Notes: a model not told the origin generated them from the sequence alone. DNA of 10,500 nucleotides from Victivallales bacterium (GCA_900769285.1 CAAGGB010000112.1:1-10500); one strand, 5' to 3'. Shown: positions 1 to 6,410, counted from the stretch's first letter. Numbers and translations: made by a program.

Positions 1-1
1 A

Positions 2-99
2 GACGAGAGTGACGAGAGCGACGAGAGCGACGAGAGGGCGAGAGCGACGAGAGCGACGAGAGCGACGAGAGTGACGAGAGGGACGAGAGGGACGAGAGA
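2..99. repeat. Tandem array of a 9-bp unit, GACGAGAGN
   Basis: About eleven head-to-tail copies: GACGAG is nearly invariant, with the last base varying among T, C, G and A. The copy at 38-45 has lost one base (GCGAGAGC). The array ends in an A-run at 99-104 and may extend beyond the left edge. The unit is a multiple of three and could be read as Asp-Glu-Ser, but the one-base loss breaks that frame, so a coding origin is not supported. Confidence 0.9.
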
Positions 100-123
100 A
101 AAAACGCCGAGCGAAGCGAGGCG
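99..123 (-). terminator. Possible terminator for the pflB transcript
   Basis: On the minus strand an imperfect stem (CGCC/GGCG outer, GC/GC inner, with two mismatches each side; 105-123) is followed by six U residues (104-99). It lies about 250 bases past the pflB stop. The mismatches weaken it; read in the plus direction the same mismatches become tandem G-A pairs, so the structure may serve the other strand instead. Confidence 0.35.
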
Positions 124-130
124 GCAAAAT

Positions 131-184
131 AGCCCCAGAGGGGCGGCCCTAGCCGCGAAGCGGCGACCCCTGATTAGCCGGGGG
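131..184. repeat. 54-bp structured intergenic repeat, copy 1
   Basis: This copy is 52 of 54 bases identical to the one at 238-291 (differences at 137 and 145). It contains two small perfect hairpins, GCCCC-AGA-GGGGC (132-144) and GCCGC-GAA-GCGGC (152-164). Its right end starts a larger stem, CCGGGGGT, that pairs with ACCCCCGG at 209-216 across a 23-base GC-rich loop. It looks like a member of a dispersed palindromic repeat family; no coding capacity. Confidence 0.88.
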
Positions 185-237
185 TGAAGCGTCGCGTCAG
201 CGGCGCGAACCCCCGGTAGGCAGACAATAAGGACTTG

Positions 238-291
238 AGCCCCGGAGGGGCGACCCTAGCCGCGAAGCGGCGACCCCTGATTAGCCGGGGG
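238..291. repeat. 54-bp structured intergenic repeat, copy 2
   Basis: Second copy of the repeat, 107 bases after the first, with the same two internal hairpins; the first loop is GGA here instead of AGA. Its right end continues into a perfect 8-bp hairpin with a GGAA loop, CCGGGGGC/GCCCCCGG (285-304). The end stem is thus conserved while its closing base pair has changed from T-A (copy 1) to C-G, and the loop has shortened from 23 to 4 bases. Confidence 0.88.
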
Positions 292-326
292 CGGAAGCCC
301 CCGGGCAAGCGATTGGGCCGGACGTT

Positions 327-347
327 CTCCGCGCGGAAGCGCGGGAG
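327..347. repeat. Hairpin just downstream of pflB
   Basis: CTCCGCGC (327-334) and GCGCGGGAG (339-347) form an 8-9 bp stem with one bulged G around a GGAA loop. It starts 25 bases after the pflB stop. Neither direction has a U-run after it, so it may be an mRNA 3'-end stabiliser or another member of the GGAA-capped repeat family rather than an intrinsic terminator. Confidence 0.6.
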
Positions 348-371
348 GTACCGCCGGCCTCCCTATCGCGT

Positions 372-2594
372 TCAGAGGCTGGCGTGGTGGGTGCGCTGGA
401 TGACTTCGAGCTGCTGCTTGCGGCTGAGGCTGTTGAAGTTGACGGCGTAGCCGGAGACGCGGATGGTCAGATGCGGGTACTTCTCGGGATGCTCCATGGC
501 GTCCTGCAGCGTTTCACGGTGGAGGACGTTGACGTTGAGGTGGTGCGACATCTGGGCGAAGTAGCCGTCGAGCAGGGCGACCAGGTTGGCGGTCTGGTCG
601 TCGCGGTTGCCTCCGAGCGTCTCGGGGACGATGGAGAAGGTGTTGGAGATGCCGTCGCGGCAGGCGTCGTAGTCGAGCTTGGCGACGGAGTTGAGGGAGG
701 CGAGAGCGCCGTTCATGTCGCGCTGGTGCATGGGGTTGGCGCCTGGGGCGAAGGGTTCGCCGCCCTTGCGGCCGTCGGGTGTGCTTCCGGTCTTGCGTCC
801 GTAGACGACGTTGGAGGTGATGGTGAGGATGGAGAGGGTGTGTTCGGCGTTGCGGTAGCAGGGTGTCTTGCGCAGTTCGGTGATGAACTGGTCGCAGAGT
901 CCCTTGGCGATGGCGTCGACGCGGTCGTCGTCGTTGCCGAATTTGGGGAAGTCGCCCTCGATATGGAAGTCGGTGATGAGTCCGCGGTCGTCGCGGATGG
1001 GCGTGACCTTGGCGTATTTGATGGCGCTGAGGGAGTCGGCGGCGACGGAGAGTCCGGCGGCGCCGAAGGACATGAAGCGGTGGACGAAGGTGTCGTGGAG
1101 CGCCATCTGCAGCTTCTCGTAGGCGTACTTGTCGTGCATGTAGTGGATGACGTTCATGGTGTTGACGTAGAGTCTGCTGAGCCAGGCCATGTAGCGGGCG
1201 TAGCGCTGGCAGACGTCGGCGTAGTCGAGGGGGCCGTCGCCGACGGGCTCCTCGGCGGGCGCGATTTGGGTGCCGTGGATTTCCTCGCGGCCGCCGTTGA
1301 GGCTGAGGAGGAGGAGCTTGGCGAGGTTGGCGCGGGCGCCGAAGAACTGCATCTGCTTGCCGACCTGTGCGGCGGAGACGCAGCAGGCGATGGCGTAGTC
1401 GTCGCCGAAGCGTTCGCGCATGAGGTCATCGTTCTCGTACTGGATGGAGTCGGTCTCGATGGAGATTTGGGCGCAGAAGTCCTTCCAGTGCTGGGGGAGG
1501 TCCTTGGACCAGAGGACGGTGAGGTTGGGTTCGGGCGCGGGGCCGAGGTTTCGGAGGGTGTTGAGGAAGCGGAAGGAGGTTTTGGTGACGAGGGTTCGTC
1601 CGTCGCAGGCCATGCCGCCGAGCGACTCGGTGACCCAGGTGGGGTCGCCGGCGAAGAGGTCGTTGTAGTCGGGGGTTCGGAGCTGTCGTGCCATGCGGAG
1701 CTTGATGACGAGGTCATCGATGAGTTCCTGTGCGCCCTGCTCGTCGAGGATGCCGGCGCGGAGGTCGCGCTCGAGGTAGATGTCGAAGAAGGAGGAGGTG
1801 CGTCCGAAGGACATGGCGGCGCCGTTCTGCTCCTTGATGGCGCCGAGGTAGGCGAAGTAGACGGCCTGGATGGCCTCGCGGGCGGTGGTGGCGGGCTTGG
1901 AGATGTCGCAGCCGTAGGTGGCGGCCATGTCCTTGAGCTTCTGGAGGAAGTCGATGTGGCGGTAGAGCTCCTCGGCGAGGCGGATGTTCTCGTCGGTCAT
2001 GTCCTGCTTGCCGAGTTCGAGCTTGTCCTGCTTCTTGGCCTCGATGAGGGCATCGACGCCGTAGAGGGCGACGCGGCGGTAGTCGCCGATGATGCGGCCG
2101 CGCCCGTAGGCGTCGGGGAGTCCGGTGAGGAGTCCGGCGTGCCGGACGGCGCGCATTTCGGGTGTGTAGACGCGGAAGACGCCGTCGTTGTGGGTGGTGC
2201 GGTACTTGAAGTGCTCGCGGACCTGGTCGGAGAGCTCGTAGCCGTAGGCCTCGCAGGCCTGTTCGGCCATGCGGATGCCGCCGAAGGGGTTGACGCCGCG
2301 CTTGAGGGGGCGGTTGGTCTGGAGTCCGACGATGAGCTCGTGTTCGCGGTCGAGGTATCCGGGCTTGTAGGTGAGGAGCGAGGAGACGGTGGTGGTGTCG
2401 ATGTCGAGGCAGCCGCCGTATTCGTTCTCGAGCTGCTTGAGGCGCAGATACTTGTCGTTGACGAGCTTGGTGCGTTCGGTGGGGCCGGCGAGGAAGGAGG
2501 CGTCGCCGTGGTAGGGCGTGACGTTCTTCTGGATGAAGTCGCGGACGTCGATGGCGTTCTGCCAGTTGCCGGGGAGGAAAGCCGTGGGTTCCAT
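372..2594 (-). CDS. pflB: Pyruvate formate-lyase (formate acetyltransferase)
   Basis: This is a 740-residue glycyl radical enzyme converting pyruvate and CoA to acetyl-CoA and formate in the anaerobic cytoplasm. The active-site cysteine pair is present in IACCVSA (C404, C405), and the radical glycine is in the C-terminal RVSGYAVNF (G715). Length and layout fit the canonical PflB family (about 750-760 residues) rather than the glycerol/diol dehydratase branch, whose members lack the double cysteine. The start at 2594 is supported by AGGAG ten bases upstream and by the family-typical N-terminus (WQ...IDVRDFIQKNVTPY). The gene has its own promoter and a ZTP-type riboswitch leader. The activating enzyme (PflA, a radical SAM protein) needed to make the glycyl radical is not in the window; the 371 bases downstream are non-coding. 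Identity is essentially certain. Confidence 0.97.
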   Translation of the reverse strand: MEPTAFLPGNWQNAIDVRDFIQKNVTPYHGDASFLAGPTERTKLVNDKYLRLKQLENEYGGCLDIDTTTVSSLLTYKPGYLDREHELIVGLQTNRPLKRGVNPFGGIRMAEQACEAYGYELSDQVREHFKYRTTHNDGVFRVYTPEMRAVRHAGLLTGLPDAYGRGRIIGDYRRVALYGVDALIEAKKQDKLELGKQDMTDENIRLAEELYRHIDFLQKLKDMAATYGCDISKPATTAREAIQAVYFAYLGAIKEQNGAAMSFGRTSSFFDIYLERDLRAGILDEQGAQELIDDLVIKLRMARQLRTPDYNDLFAGDPTWVTESLGGMACDGRTLVTKTSFRFLNTLRNLGPAPEPNLTVLWSKDLPQHWKDFCAQISIETDSIQYENDDLMRERFGDDYAIACCVSAAQVGKQMQFFGARANLAKLLLLSLNGGREEIHGTQIAPAEEPVGDGPLDYADVCQRYARYMAWLSRLYVNTMNVIHYMHDKYAYEKLQMALHDTFVHRFMSFGAAGLSVAADSLSAIKYAKVTPIRDDRGLITDFHIEGDFPKFGNDDDRVDAIAKGLCDQFITELRKTPCYRNAEHTLSILTITSNVVYGRKTGSTPDGRKGGEPFAPGANPMHQRDMNGALASLNSVAKLDYDACRDGISNTFSIVPETLGGNRDDQTANLVALLDGYFAQMSHHLNVNVLHRETLQDAMEHPEKYPHLTIRVSGYAVNFNSLSRKQQLEVIQRTHHASL

Positions 2595-2604
2595 GTGAGT
2601 TCAG

Positions 2605-2664
2605 CTCCTGCTGGATGATGCCGGCGCTGAAGACAGGTGTGCGCCCAGGCCGGCATGAAGTGAC
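2605..2664 (-). promoter_or_regulatory. Probable expression platform of the pflB riboswitch, including the ribosome binding site
   Basis: Between aptamer and start codon is a hairpin with an 8-bp stem, AUGCCGGC (2649-2656) with GCCGGCAU (2618-2625), and no U-run after it, so it is not a classical intrinsic terminator. Next comes AGGAG (2605-2609), ten bases before the ATG, which sits in the loop of a small CAGC/GCUG hairpin (2602-2613). This favours translational control (or Rho-dependent control), but that is inference. The 13-base dyad GAAGTGTCACTTC (2657-2669) bridges P3 and this hairpin. Confidence 0.55.
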
Positions 2665-2769
2665 ACTTCGGCCCAGGCGGACGGCAAGTCGCCGCAGGGC
2701 GCTCCCGCGACGACGAACTTGCCATCCCCTCGTGGTTCATCCACTTGATTTCCGCCAGTTCAGGCAAGT
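2665..2769 (-). promoter_or_regulatory. ZTP/ZMP riboswitch aptamer (pfl RNA motif)
   Basis: The minus-strand leader matches the pfl/ZTP motif in order. P1 is ACUUGCC (2763-2769) with GGCAAGU (2717-2723). ACUGGCGG lies at 2752-2759. P2 is GUGG-AUGAA-CCAC (2732-2744). GAGGGGAU lies at 2724-2731. A variable linker spans 2690-2716. The 3' module GCCGUCCGCCUGGGC lies at 2671-2685. The expected pseudoknot can form between GGCGG (2752-2756) and CCGCC (2676-2680), and P3 can form from ACUUGCC (2683-2689) with GGC and AAGU (2665-2673). This class binds ZMP/ZTP, the purine intermediates that build up when 10-formyl-tetrahydrofolate is low, and often precedes pfl, fhs and purine genes. The recognition rests on my memory of the consensus; a covariance-model search against the Rfam ZTP family would settle it. 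Confidence 0.88.
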
Positions 2770-2776
2770 GAAATTT

Positions 2777-2805
2777 ACTATAACGGCTGAAGGGGCGGGA
2801 GTCAA
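2777..2805 (-). promoter_or_regulatory. Sigma-70-type promoter for pflB
   Basis: On the minus strand, TTGACT (2800-2805) and TATAGT (2777-2782) are separated by exactly 17 bases (2783-2799). The expected transcription start is near 2770. That is where the first strand of riboswitch helix P1 begins (2769), so promoter and leader support each other. The promoter starts 16 bases after the stop of the walJ gene, so pflB can be expressed independently of the upstream genes. I see no convincing FNR-type dyad overlapping it. Confidence 0.75.
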
Positions 2806-2821
2806 GCGGCGGCGGGACGAC

Positions 2822-3619
2822 TTACAGCCAGACGGTGTGTAGCGGCTCGGTCTGCTGGGCGACGGCGAGTCCGACGTCGGTGCGATGGAGTCGCTGGAGG
2901 CAGGCGGCGGCGGTGTCGTGGGCGAGCTGTGGGGTGTTGCACTCCTCGCTGAGGTGGGCGAGGATGAGCTGTCGGAGACCCTGTGGGGCGAGGCGTTCGA
3001 TGACGTCGCAGGCGGCGCCGTTGCTGAGGTGTCCGAAATTGCCCTTGATGCGGTACTTGAGCTGGATGGGGCGGTTGGAGGCGTCGAGGAGCTTGAGGTC
3101 GTGGTTGCTCTCGATGACGAGTGCGCCGCAGCCCTTGAGGGCGTCGATGATGGAGATGGTGCAGATGCCGAAATCGGTGGCGATGCCGGCCTTGCCGCAG
3201 TCGCGGCTGACGGTGTAGCCGACGGGGTCGGCGGCGTCGTGGGGGATGCTGAAGGAGCGGATGGTGAAGTCGCGGATACGGAAGGTGGAGCCGGCCTCGA
3301 TGCGGTTGCAGGGGATGGGTGCCTTGGCGGTGGCGTTGATGGCGGCGGCGCAGCGGGTGGTCGTGAAGACGGGCGCCCCGAAGGCATCGGCTATCTTGGC
3401 GAGGCCGCGGATGTGGTCGGTGTGCTCGTGGGTGATGAGGATGCCCTGGAGGCAGAGGTCGTCGGGCAGGGCGGCCTCGGCGAGGCGCCGGCGGAAGTCG
3501 CGGAGGCTGAAGCCGGCGTCGACGAGGATGGCCTCCTTGCCGCAGTGGACGAGCGTGGCGTTGCCTTTGCTGCCGCTGCCGAGGACGGTGACGCCGAGAT
3601 GTTGGGTGGTCGAGAACAT
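2822..3619 (-). CDS. walJ: WalJ/YycJ-family metallo-beta-lactamase-fold hydrolase (probable nuclease)
   Basis: This 265-residue protein opens with GVTVLGSGSKGN, the typical N-terminal strand and loop of the YycJ/WalJ family. The metal-binding motif HEHTDH lies at 64-69. Further conserved positions are H127 in SIPHDA, D149 in ATDFG, ESNHD at 170-174, GHLSN at 196-200 and AHLSEECN at 221-228. Together they fit a two-metal phosphodiesterase site. Family members have been described as DNA exonucleases linked to mismatch repair, and in Firmicutes the gene sits beside the WalRK genes; no WalRK is visible here. The start at 3619 is chosen because the family motif begins a few residues later. An upstream in-frame ATG at 3820 would overlap the preceding gene by about 175 bases and add a low-complexity Arg/Gly-rich stretch. 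The gene begins 26 nt after the stop of the thioredoxin/CcdA gene, so cotranscription is likely. No clear Shine-Dalgarno is seen. Confidence 0.9.
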   Translation of the reverse strand: MFSTTQHLGVTVLGSGSKGNATLVHCGKEAILVDAGFSLRDFRRRLAEAALPDDLCLQGILITHEHTDHIRGLAKIADAFGAPVFTTTRCAAAINATAKAPIPCNRIEAGSTFRIRDFTIRSFSIPHDAADPVGYTVSRDCGKAGIATDFGICTISIIDALKGCGALVIESNHDLKLLDASNRPIQLKYRIKGNFGHLSNGAACDVIERLAPQGLRQLILAHLSEECNTPQLAHDTAAACLQRLHRTDVGLAVAQQTEPLHTVWL

Positions 3620-3645
3620 GGCACTGAGAAAACGTGATTGGGAGG

Positions 3646-5241
3646 TCAGAGGAGCGGACGGACGGCGATGGCGAGCATCAGGACGCCCAGGACGGCGAAC
3701 AGGACGGCCATCGACACTTTGGTGGCGACGAGGTGGCGCTTCGCCCAGTCGCCCAGGGCCTTCGCGCCGACGCCGCCGGCGGCCAGCACCGTAATGACCG
3801 CCAGCGGCAGGATGAAGCACACGTTGTACAGGAGGAGCAGCAGGACGAAGCGCGCGTTGAGGCCCTGTTCGGAGAGGGCGGCGATGACGGGGAAGTAGAC
3901 CTGCCCGGTGCAGGCCAGCTCCATGGCGGAGATGACGGCGCCCAGCGCGAGCGCGGCCGGCCCGAGCAGCCAGACGCGGACGGTTGTGAGGCGTCGGATG
4001 CGCTCATGGATGCTGCGGTGCGTGTTCTTGGAGAGTCCCATGTCCATGTCGCTGGCGCGGCCGGTGCGACGGTAGATGAGCGCGTCGCGCAGATGCAGGA
4101 CGCAGAGGACGAGTCCGGCCACGCCGAACAGCCCGAAGAGCGCCGACTTGACCCACTGCCACTGCTGCAGTTGGCGCAGCGCGTAGGACAGCGCGAAGCC
4201 GAAGAGGAAGTAGGTGAGGAAGACGCCGAGGCAGAAGCAGGCGCCGACGATGAGGATGTCGCGGCGGCTGCGCCGCAGGTAGAGCAGGTAGCTGATGAGG
4301 AAGATGGAGGTGGCGAACGCGCAGGGGTTGATGCCGTCGAGGAGTCCGCCGCCGAGGACGGCGCTGAGGGTGAAGCCGCTGATGAGGCGCTGGAGGCGAC
4401 TGGTCTCGCCCTGTAGCTCGTCGTCGGAGAGCGGCTCAAGCCAGAAGGGCGCGTCCTGGGGCGCGGTGGCGCGGAGGGCGGTCTCCAGCTCGTCGGCGGT
4501 GGCGAGTCGTCCGGTGATGTGTCCGGCTGTCCAGCAGACGAGGGGCGCGAGGTTCTGGTCGCCGTCGGGAAGGTTGAGGTGTCGGCGGGCGCGGGAGAGC
4601 ATGGCCTGGCCGCGGAGCGTCGTCACGTCGTAGGAGGCGATTTCGAGGTGAGGCAGCCGCTCGCGCAGCAGCGCGAACTCGCTGCTCTGGCGGGCGCATT
4701 TGCGGCAGCCCGGCTGCTCGAAGAACAGCAGCCGCGCCGGTGTGGCCGATGCGGGTGCAACCGAGGCCGCCGGCTTCACAGGCTCGGCGGGGAAGGTGTA
4801 GACGACGATGGCGCCGGGCTCGGCCGCCTCCGCCGCCTGACGGATGCCCGACAGCAGCGGATGCTGCGGCTGAGCCATCTTCAAAAGCTCGGACGCCTCT
4901 TCGCGCACGCGGTCAAGGCCCTCCGCGCCGAAGTGGAATTTCCCGCCGGCGAGGATGACGGGGAACGCGGTGCTGCGCTCCTGGTCGCCGACCAGCGCCT
5001 CCTCCAGCTCCGAGAAGCGCCGATAGCCCGACAGCGGCGCGACGTCCACGAAGACCAGCACGGCCTCCGTCTCGAAACCCGCCGTGTCGGACCAGTCCTC
5101 CTTGAAGGCGCGGCAGTCGTCGCAGTCAGGCGTGCCGAACAGCACCATCCAGCCCGGCGTGGCGGCGGACAGCGCCGACACGCACAGCAGCGTCAGCAGC
5201 AGGAACCGCAGACGAAGGTTGCTCCGCATCGTCGTCGTCAT
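3646..5241 (-). CDS. Double thioredoxin-like / CcdA-type transmembrane thiol-redox protein
   Basis: This 531-residue protein has a signal peptide (residues about 1-27). A first thioredoxin-like module follows, with CDDC at C40/C43 just after the VLFGTPDC strand. A second module (about 168-260) opens with LLFFEQPGC and carries CRKC at C179/C182. The C-terminal half (about 286-530) is a membrane domain of roughly six helices. It resembles CcdA and the DsbD beta domain: one conserved cysteine in GINPCAF (C307) and a second in ELACTGQVYF (C444), the expected pair for moving electrons from cytoplasmic thioredoxin across the membrane. The two N-terminal modules would then be periplasmic acceptors, as in DsbD-like fusions. 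The start ATG overlaps the stop of the upstream gene as ATGA, suggesting translational coupling; an in-frame ATG four codons later is an alternative. No strong ribosome binding site is visible. The exact substrate is unknown, but cytochrome maturation, disulfide reduction or peroxide defence are possible. Confidence 0.85.
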   Translation of the reverse strand: MTTTMRSNLRLRFLLLTLLCVSALSAATPGWMVLFGTPDCDDCRAFKEDWSDTAGFETEAVLVFVDVAPLSGYRRFSELEEALVGDQERSTAFPVILAGGKFHFGAEGLDRVREEASELLKMAQPQHPLLSGIRQAAEAAEPGAIVVYTFPAEPVKPAASVAPASATPARLLFFEQPGCRKCARQSSEFALLRERLPHLEIASYDVTTLRGQAMLSRARRHLNLPDGDQNLAPLVCWTAGHITGRLATADELETALRATAPQDAPFWLEPLSDDELQGETSRLQRLISGFTLSAVLGGGLLDGINPCAFATSIFLISYLLYLRRSRRDILIVGACFCLGVFLTYFLFGFALSYALRQLQQWQWVKSALFGLFGVAGLVLCVLHLRDALIYRRTGRASDMDMGLSKNTHRSIHERIRRLTTVRVWLLGPAALALGAVISAMELACTGQVYFPVIAALSEQGLNARFVLLLLLYNVCFILPLAVITVLAAGGVGAKALGDWAKRHLVATKVSMAVLFAVLGVLMLAIAVRPLL

Positions 5242-6410
5242 TTTGCGTAGATGATGGCGTTGCCCAGCAACTGGCCATTATGGCGCAGGGTCACCCGCAG
5301 ATGGTCGGCATCCTCCTTGAGTGCGCCCGGCTGCACGGTGAAGGCGACGCTGATGGCGCCGACCTTCGTGGCCTCCGCCTTCATGGTGACGCCCTTGGGA
5401 AGCTCCTTGGCCGAGATGGTCGAGGCCAGCTTCTGCCAGGTCGCCAGCTCAGTGAGCGGCCAGGCGTCCTTCTCCTCCTTCTGCGCCAGCGGATCCTCGG
5501 CGCGGCGCCAGTCGTCGCCGTCATGGGCGTCGTCGCGGCTGCGGCCGCCACGCAGCGCGGAACGGCGGCGGCGCGCCTCCGTCAGCGTGAAGACGGCCGT
5601 CTGCGGCTTGCCGGCGGCCAGCTCGGCTCTGCTGACGGGCTGGCGCGGCGTCTGCAGCGCCAGGCTCACCAGCTCTTTGACGTTGACCAGCACGCCGACC
5701 GTGACGGGGCCGTAGTCCTTGACGGCGGCCGTCGTCAGCTCGAAGGACGTGCGGTAGCGCCGGATAGGGAGTGGCAGTCTGGGGCTGACGGTGACGCGAT
5801 ACTCCTTTGGCGCGACCTGCTCTATCCTGACGTCAAAGGGCTCCTTCGTCGGCTGGAGCTTCAGCTTGAGGTCCTGCTCGAACAGCGTCCTGACGGTGAA
5901 GGTGCGCGTCCAGGGCGTGAGGCCGCCGCTTTCGCCCAGGTCGAGGAACATGGCCGGCTCACACTCGATCATGTTGCGGACCTCGCCCTCGAGGCTGAAG
6001 GCGCCGAAGCGCTCGTCCTTGAGCTTGACATAGAGTGCCTTGCTGAAGGGGCCGGGTTTGATGCGGCGCCCGTCGATGCGGATGCGGATGGGGTGCGCGG
6101 CCTGTGGGGCGAGGGTGGCGGGCAGCGTGTCGTCCAGCACCTTCAGGCAGGGGCAGGTGGGGATGATGCGGACGACCTCGACGGGCTTGTCCGAGACGTT
6201 GACCAGCGCAAGATCCAGCACCTGATGGCTGCGGGCGTAGAGCTGCAGCCCCGTGATGAGCTTCGGCTCCTTCAGGCGCAGCGGCATGACTTCGGGCGCA
6301 TGGTCCTTCGTCAGGTCGAGCGGACGGTCAGTGGCGGCGTTCGTCTGCGCCAGGGTGGTCAGGCTGAGGCTCAGGGCCAGCAGCAGGGACAGCAGTCGGG
6401 TCGTTGTCAT
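5238..6410 (-). CDS. Secreted DUF1573-type protein
   Basis: This is a 390-residue protein. It begins with a clear signal peptide (MTTTRLLSLLLALSLSLTTLA, likely cleaved around residues 21-25). The region of about 45-145 is an Ig-like beta domain resembling DUF1573: a hydrophobic strand pattern, NVSDKPVEVVRI, then TCPC (C86, C88), where many DUF1573 proteins carry a CGC motif, then APQAAHPIRIRID. A second beta region covers about 165-250. A strongly charged, Arg/Asp-rich stretch (about 279-315) interrupts the C-terminal half and looks like a disordered insert. The start is supported by AGGA six bases before the ATG (6417-6420). It is first in a run with the thioredoxin/CcdA gene, with which it overlaps by ATGA. 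The molecular function of DUF1573 is not established; an envelope role is inferred from the signal peptide and neighbours. Confidence 0.8.
   Translation of the reverse strand: MTTTRLLSLLLALSLSLTTLAQTNAATDRPLDLTKDHAPEVMPLRLKEPKLITGLQLYARSHQVLDLALVNVSDKPVEVVRIIPTCPCLKVLDDTLPATLAPQAAHPIRIRIDGRRIKPGPFSKALYVKLKDERFGAFSLEGEVRNMIECEPAMFLDLGESGGLTPWTRTFTVRTLFEQDLKLKLQPTKEPFDVRIEQVAPKEYRVTVSPRLPLPIRRYRTSFELTTAAVKDYGPVTVGVLVNVKELVSLALQTPRQPVSRAELAAGKPQTAVFTLTEARRRRSALRGGRSRDDAHDGDDWRRAEDPLAQKEEKDAWPLTELATWQKLASTISAKELPKGVTMKAEATKVGAISVAFTVQPGALKEDADHLRVTLRHNGQLLGNAIIYAK

Larger units (their letters stand above)
1..371. other. Repeat-dense intergenic region downstream of pflB
   Basis: No convincing gene is seen on either strand. 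From right to left it holds a hairpin just after the pflB stop (327-347), two copies of a 54-bp structured repeat with associated 8-bp-stem hairpins (131-184 and 238-291), an interrupted inverted repeat next to an A/T-run (99-123) and a 9-bp tandem array reaching the left edge. Short open frames here run through the repeats and lack ribosome binding sites or protein character. Confidence 0.7.

Noticed and set aside
2..187. Left-edge plus-strand frame reading DES repeats, as the end of an upstream gene
   Set aside because: The one-base loss at 38-45 shifts the frame to a Thr-Arg-Ala pattern, and the rest translates the structured repeat. Left-flanking sequence would be needed to revive it.
1..291. 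CRISPR array
   Set aside because: The 9-bp units are tandem without spacers, and the 54-bp repeat has only two copies with a 53-base gap that is itself structured.
235..450. Small plus-strand open frame through the repeats into the end of pflB
   Set aside because: It consists of the repeat and antisense pflB sequence, gives an Arg-rich product and has no proper ribosome binding site.
384..2618. Long plus-strand open frame antisense to pflB
   Set aside because: Its translation is a Val/Gly/Glu/Asp-rich low-complexity string, the expected shadow of a GC-rich gene. The minus frame has full PFL motifs.
2618..2656. Intrinsic terminator in the pflB leader
   Set aside because: The 8-bp-stem hairpin is strong but is not followed by a U-run, so termination by this route is unlikely.
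2743..2756. FNR-type site suggested by TTGAT near the pflB promoter
   Set aside because: Only one half-site is present, downstream of the start and inside the riboswitch aptamer; no ATCAA partner at the right spacing.
3620..3820. Upstream in-frame ATG that would lengthen the walJ product by 67 residues
   Set aside because: It overlaps the end of the thioredoxin/CcdA gene by about 175 bases and adds a Gly/Arg-rich stretch absent from the family.
3634..4416. Plus-strand open frame antisense to the thioredoxin/CcdA gene
   Set aside because: Low-complexity Glu/Ala/Gly-rich product with no family features; the opposite frame encodes a clear membrane domain.
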